In this document: positions 5,563-8,449 of the stretch, one piece after another
Numbering within the stretch: the stretch's first letter is position 1
How the letters are laid out: every line of letters starts with the position of its first letter
From: JBHGBB01 sp041946755
Lineage (GTDB): Bacteria > UBP4 > UBA4092 > JAOAEQ01
Length of the DNA: 8,449 bases
Direction: 5' to 3'
Assembly: GCA_041946755.1 (NCBI GenBank)
Contig: JBHGBB010000171.1
Coordinates: 1 to 8,449 of the forward strand
The notes under the pieces: generated by a model
What the model was told of the DNA's origin: nothing
Seen by the model: the letters and a program-made list of their open reading frames with translations, nothing else
Databases searched by the model: none
Translations under genes and position numbers: made by a program

Positions 5563-6186
5563 CTACCCTAATTGAACCTGGATTTTTTCTAGTGCTGCTT
5601 GGGTAAAAATCAAGGTATTATATTTCAATAAATCGAAAACATTGATATTATTAACTTGGATTAATTTTGTATCCCGAAGATTCCGGACCGATTTTTCAGC
5701 TTTTTCTTCCGCTTTATCGGTAATGAACAATACGCTACCATCGATTTTTAGCGCTTTAAACAATTCCGTAACCTGCTTGGTTTTAATCTCTGGGAAATCA
5801 AGATTATTTAAGACGATAATCGCTTTATCTTGTGCTCGTGTCGCCAGAGCCGACTTTAACGCCAACTCGGTTTTGGTTTTGTTAAACGATTGCCGATATG
5901 ATCTCGGTAACGGACCGAATAGAACTGCGCCACCAACCCATAACGGTGACCGATTCGATCCGACACGGGCACGACCGGTACCTTTTTGCCGCCATGGTTT
6001 CGTTCCGCCACCACTGACAAACGCCCGGGTTTTGGTTGAAGCCGTACCGCTTCTTCGATTGGCTAATTGTGCAACCACTTTTTCATGGAGCACCGCCGTG
6101 TTAGGACGAATTGCAAAAATCTCGTCTCTTAACGCTATCTCACCTACAGCTTGTCCTGATATATTATGAATAGTTATATTGCTCAT
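5563..6186 (-). CDS. rplD: Large ribosomal subunit protein L4
   Basis: L4 is an early 23S rRNA binder whose extended loop lines the peptide exit tunnel; in enterobacteria it also represses the S10 operon. The 207-residue product is of normal length. The globular part starts with a strand-rich segment, followed by the basic tunnel loop at roughly residues 53-93 with GGGTKPWRQKGTGRARVGS and then FGPLPRSY. The C-terminal half is the usual alpha/beta domain (ALATRAQDKAIIVL and onward). The ATG start follows the rplC TAG stop by 14 nt. Its ribosome binding site is weak: a GAG close to the rplC stop is the best candidate, so translation may depend on coupling to rplC. The stop is TAG. No leader for L4 autoregulation is seen in front of rpsJ. 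Confidence 0.98.
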   Translation of the reverse strand: MSNITIHNISGQAVGEIALRDEIFAIRPNTAVLHEKVVAQLANRRSGTASTKTRAFVSGGGTKPWRQKGTGRARVGSNRSPLWVGGAVLFGPLPRSYRQSFNKTKTELALKSALATRAQDKAIIVLNNLDFPEIKTKQVTELFKALKIDGSVLFITDKAEEKAEKSVRNLRDTKLIQVNNINVFDLLKYNTLIFTQAALEKIQVQLG

Positions 6187-6200
6187 GATAATACCGTACT

Positions 6201-6848
6201 CTACTTTTTAACGGAATGTTTTATTTCGACGATACTGGAATTACAACCCGGAACACTACCTTGTATCAAAATCAGATTTCGTTCTGAATCGATTCCGCGA
6301 ACGATCAATCCTAAAATCGATACTCGCTCATCACCCATATGTCCGGGTAAGGTTTTCCCTTTTAGTACTCGTGACGGATCTGCGCTACAACCGATAGAAC
6401 CCGGTTCTCGATGAAACATCGATCCGCGAGATGCGCGACCGCCTTTCCAATTATGCCGTTTCATACCACCGGCAAATCCCTTACCTTTACTTGTTCCCGC
6501 AACATCGACCTTTTCGCCGACTTTAAATATCTCGATACAAGTAACTTTTTGCCCGAGTTTAACCGAGTCTTTTCCGGTCATCCGAACTTCATGAAAATGA
6601 TTGATCGGTAGATTCTCTATTCCCGCTTTTTTTAAGATCCCTTTAATCGGACCGTTGACTTTCGGGATCGATTTCGATTGCGGATAACTGAATCCTAATT
6701 GAACGGCATCAAATCCTTCTTTAGCTATTGATTTAATTTGAGTGATATATCCCGGCCCGGCTTCGATAACCGTTACCGGTATCATTTCACCGGACTCGGT
6801 GAAAATCTGGCTCATTCCTATTTTTTTACCTAAGAATCCTGAAAACAT
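6201..6848 (-). CDS. rplC: Large ribosomal subunit protein L3
   Basis: L3 binds 23S rRNA early in 50S assembly and sends a long loop towards the peptidyl-transferase centre. The product has 215 residues (family about 205-220). It begins with the typical GKKIGMSQIF (7-16). The central extension is clear, with GTSKGKGFAGGMKRHNW (118-134), FHREPGSIG (145-153) and GKTLPGHMGDERV (164-176). His170 stands where E. coli has Gln150, the residue methylated by PrmB, so that modification is not expected. The start is ATG, preceded by an AAGAG ribosome binding site about 7 nt away; the stop is TAG. Only 14 nt separate it from rplD, which suggests tight translational coupling. The identity is secure. Confidence 0.98.
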   Translation of the reverse strand: MFSGFLGKKIGMSQIFTESGEMIPVTVIEAGPGYITQIKSIAKEGFDAVQLGFSYPQSKSIPKVNGPIKGILKKAGIENLPINHFHEVRMTGKDSVKLGQKVTCIEIFKVGEKVDVAGTSKGKGFAGGMKRHNWKGGRASRGSMFHREPGSIGCSADPSRVLKGKTLPGHMGDERVSILGLIVRGIDSERNLILIQGSVPGCNSSIVEIKHSVKK

Positions 6849-6878
6849 AAGTGTACTCTTCTATTCTATATAAAATCG

Positions 6879-7193
6879 TTATAACTTTATCTCAACATGA
6901 ATACCCGCTGGTAAATCAAGTTGAGTTAACTTATCGAGCGTTTTCTGCGTCGGATCTACTATATCTAACAACCGTGAATGTGTTCTCATTTCAAACTGTT
7001 CCCGCGATTTCTTATCGACATGCGGAGAACGGAGAACGGTATATTTATTGATTTTTGTCGGTAAAGGAATCGGGCCGACTACCTTCGCACCGGTATCCAT
7101 CGCTACCGCAACAATCTGTTTTGCAGAACGATCTAACAATTCATGGTCGTACGCTTTTAATCTGATCCGTATTTTTTGATTTATCGGTACCAT
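6879..7193 (-). CDS. rpsJ: Small ribosomal subunit protein S10
   Basis: S10 is part of the 30S head and, as NusE, also takes part in transcription antitermination with NusB in bacteria. The product is 104 residues, the normal length, and family sequence is recognisable throughout: an N-terminal strand with KIRIRLKAYDH (7-17), GPIPLPTK (40-47) and the extended loop with SPHVDKKSREQFEMR (56-70) that reaches into the head. The start is ATG with an AGGAAG-type ribosome binding site about 10 nt upstream; the stop is TAA. It lies 36 nt after tuf and 30 nt before rplC. In E. coli a long structured leader before this gene lets L4 repress the operon; the gap here is too short for such a leader, so that control would have to act elsewhere. 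Confidence 0.98.
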   Translation of the reverse strand: MVPINQKIRIRLKAYDHELLDRSAKQIVAVAMDTGAKVVGPIPLPTKINKYTVLRSPHVDKKSREQFEMRTHSRLLDIVDPTQKTLDKLTQLDLPAGIHVEIKL

Positions 7194-7229
7194 AACTGGA
7201 TTTTCTTCCTAGACTTCTTGATTTATTTA

Positions 7230-8447
7230 CTATTTAATGATTTCGCTAACGACACCTGCACCGACGGTATGCCCGCCTTCGCGGATAGCGAATTTCAAAC
7301 CTTTTTCGCAGGCGATGGGCGCGATTAATTCGATATCCATCTGGACATTATCCCCCGGCATGACCATCTCCCGGCCTGCGGGTAACTGGGCGACTCCGGT
7401 AACATCGGTAGTCCGGAAATAGAATTGCGGCCGATATCCGGTGAAAAATGGGGTATGCCGACCACCTTCATCCTTGGTTAAGATGTATACTTCCGCTTTA
7501 AACTTGGTATGCGGGGTAATACTTCCGGGTTTGGCTACGACCATCCCGCGTTCGACTTCATTCTTATCTACCCCACGCAGTAATAACCCGACATTATCTC
7601 CCGCTACACCTTCATCTAATATCTTCCGGAACATTTCTACTGAGGTACACACCGATTTCTTGGTCTCGGCCTTGATTCCGACTAATTCGACTTCCGTGCC
7701 CGGAACAATCCGGCCTCGTTCCATCCGCCCGGTAACCACGGTCCCTCGACCGGTAATGGTAAACACGTCTTCAACACTTAATAGGAAGGGTTTATCCACT
7801 TCCCGTACCGGGTCTGGAATGAAACTATCTACTGCATCCATTAATTCCCAGATACTCTTACACTGCGGGCAGGCTTTATCGGTACATCCATGCTGTAACG
7901 CTTTAATCGCACTGCCCCGAATAATCGGGGTCTTATCCCCCGGAAATTCATACTTGTTTAATAACTCCCGAATCTCTAACTCCACTAAATCCAATAGTTC
8001 CGGATCATCAACTAAATCGACTTTATTGAGGTAGACCACAATCGCCGGAACTTCTACCTGCCGCGCTAATAAAATATGTTCCCGGGTCTGTGGCATCGGA
8101 CCATCAGCCGCACTGACCACTAAAATACTGCCGTCCATCTGGGCCGCTCCGGTAATCATGTTCTTGATATAATCATGATGACCCGGGCAATCAATATGGG
8201 CATAATGCCGTTTCCCGGTCTGATATTCAACATGCGATAAGGCCACGGTGAGAATCTTGGTCGCATCCCGCCGGAACATCTTGGCGTCCGCTTTGGCGAC
8301 ATCATCGTAACTCTTCGCCTCGGCTAACCCACCAGCCGCTAAACATTTCGTGATCGCTGCCGTTAACGTCGTCTTCCCATGATCAATGTGTCCGATCGTA
8401 CCGACATTCACATGTAACTTCGTCCGCTCAAACTTCGCTTTCGCCAT
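7230..8447 (-). CDS. tuf: Translation elongation factor EF-Tu
   Basis: Cytoplasmic GTPase that carries aminoacyl-tRNA to the ribosomal A site. The 405-residue protein is complete (family about 394-406). Visible motifs are the P-loop GHIDHGKT (residues 19-26), G3 DCPGH (86-90), G4 NKVD (141-144) and G5 GSAIK (178-182). Domains II and III follow, with RGTVVTGR, EGGRHTPFF and a C-terminal GAGVV segment. The start is ATG, two bases from the window edge, so its ribosome binding site is unseen; the stop is TAG. Odd points are a switch I loop (about 47-75) without the usual Arg-Gly-Ile-Thr but keeping the following Thr67, His91 directly after catalytic His90 where Ala is usual, a Cys188/Cys193/Cys196 cluster, and His393 in the usually EGGRTVG segment. 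It ends 36 nt before rpsJ, so the two are probably co-transcribed. A second tuf copy elsewhere is possible but cannot be judged here. Identity is certain; the variant features are read directly. Confidence 0.98.
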   Translation of the reverse strand: MAKAKFERTKLHVNVGTIGHIDHGKTTLTAAITKCLAAGGLAEAKSYDDVAKADAKMFRRDATKILTVALSHVEYQTGKRHYAHIDCPGHHDYIKNMITGAAQMDGSILVVSAADGPMPQTREHILLARQVEVPAIVVYLNKVDLVDDPELLDLVELEIRELLNKYEFPGDKTPIIRGSAIKALQHGCTDKACPQCKSIWELMDAVDSFIPDPVREVDKPFLLSVEDVFTITGRGTVVTGRMERGRIVPGTEVELVGIKAETKKSVCTSVEMFRKILDEGVAGDNVGLLLRGVDKNEVERGMVVAKPGSITPHTKFKAEVYILTKDEGGRHTPFFTGYRPQFYFRTTDVTGVAQLPAGREMVMPGDNVQMDIELIAPIACEKGLKFAIREGGHTVGAGVVSEIIK

Positions 8448-8449
8448 AA

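Noticed and set aside
5642..6169. 175-codon open frame on the plus strand
   Set aside because: It is antisense to rplD, with no family resemblance and no operon context; a shadow frame.
7441..8034. 197-codon open frame on the plus strand
   Set aside because: It lies fully antisense to tuf, shows no recognisable protein family pattern, and is explained by the codon usage of the real gene on the other strand.
1..8449. Mobile elements, CRISPR arrays, tRNA or rRNA genes, or a defence system
   Set aside because: No array-like repeats, transposase frames, RNA gene folds or non-ribosomal genes other than tuf are seen; the region is a conserved core cluster.

Overview
This window holds one dense run of translation genes, all on the minus strand. 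In transcription order (right to left) they are tuf (EF-Tu), rpsJ (S10), rplC (L3), rplD (L4), rplW (L23), rplB (L2), rpsS (S19), rplV (L22), rpsC (S3), rplP (L16), rpmC (L29), rpsQ (S17), rplN (L14), rplX (L24), rplE (L5), rpsN (S14, zinc type) and the first 59 codons of rpsH (S8), which runs off the left edge. This is the classical bacterial S10 cluster joined directly to the start of the spc cluster, with tuf, the usual last gene of the str cluster, 36 nt upstream of rpsJ. No gene order break, pseudogene, RNA gene, mobile element or CRISPR array is visible.

The organism is a bacterium: the gene order, the bacterial L29/S17/L14 forms and a short four-cysteine S14 all say so. The lineage is not resolved. 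The most lineage-specific signal is EF-Tu. Its switch I segment lacks the usual Arg-Gly-Ile-Thr sequence and carries Lys-Ile-Leu-Thr in a slightly longer loop. I recall a similar form from planctomycete EF-Tu, but could not check this. A short Cys-X4-Cys-X2-Cys segment also sits in the G domain. Together these suggest an uncultured or deep-branching lineage, possibly near the Planctomycetes; that is inference. Base composition is moderate, and tuf looks richer in G+C than most of the ribosomal genes.

Most intergenic gaps are 11-53 nt and carry a recognisable Shine-Dalgarno sequence, so the block is probably one polycistronic unit. Four gaps are longer: rpsS-rplV (93 nt), rpmC-rpsQ (81 nt), rplX-rplE (76 nt) and rpsQ-rplN (70 nt). 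Three of these hold inverted repeats. The rpsS-rplV gap is the most structured: two hairpins, mutually exclusive pairings and a 14-codon open frame whose start sits in a hairpin loop. No stretch longer than 300 nt lacks a gene.

The products act together in the ribosome. L2, L3, L4, L16, L14 and L22 help build the peptidyl-transferase and tunnel region. L23, L24 and L29 lie near the tunnel exit, and L5 in the central protuberance. S3, S10, S14 and S19 form the small-subunit head, and S8 and S17 its body. EF-Tu delivers aminoacyl-tRNA to the finished ribosome. This is a core housekeeping region; no new multi-gene system is visible, and the points worth checking are the EF-Tu variations and the structured intergenic gaps.
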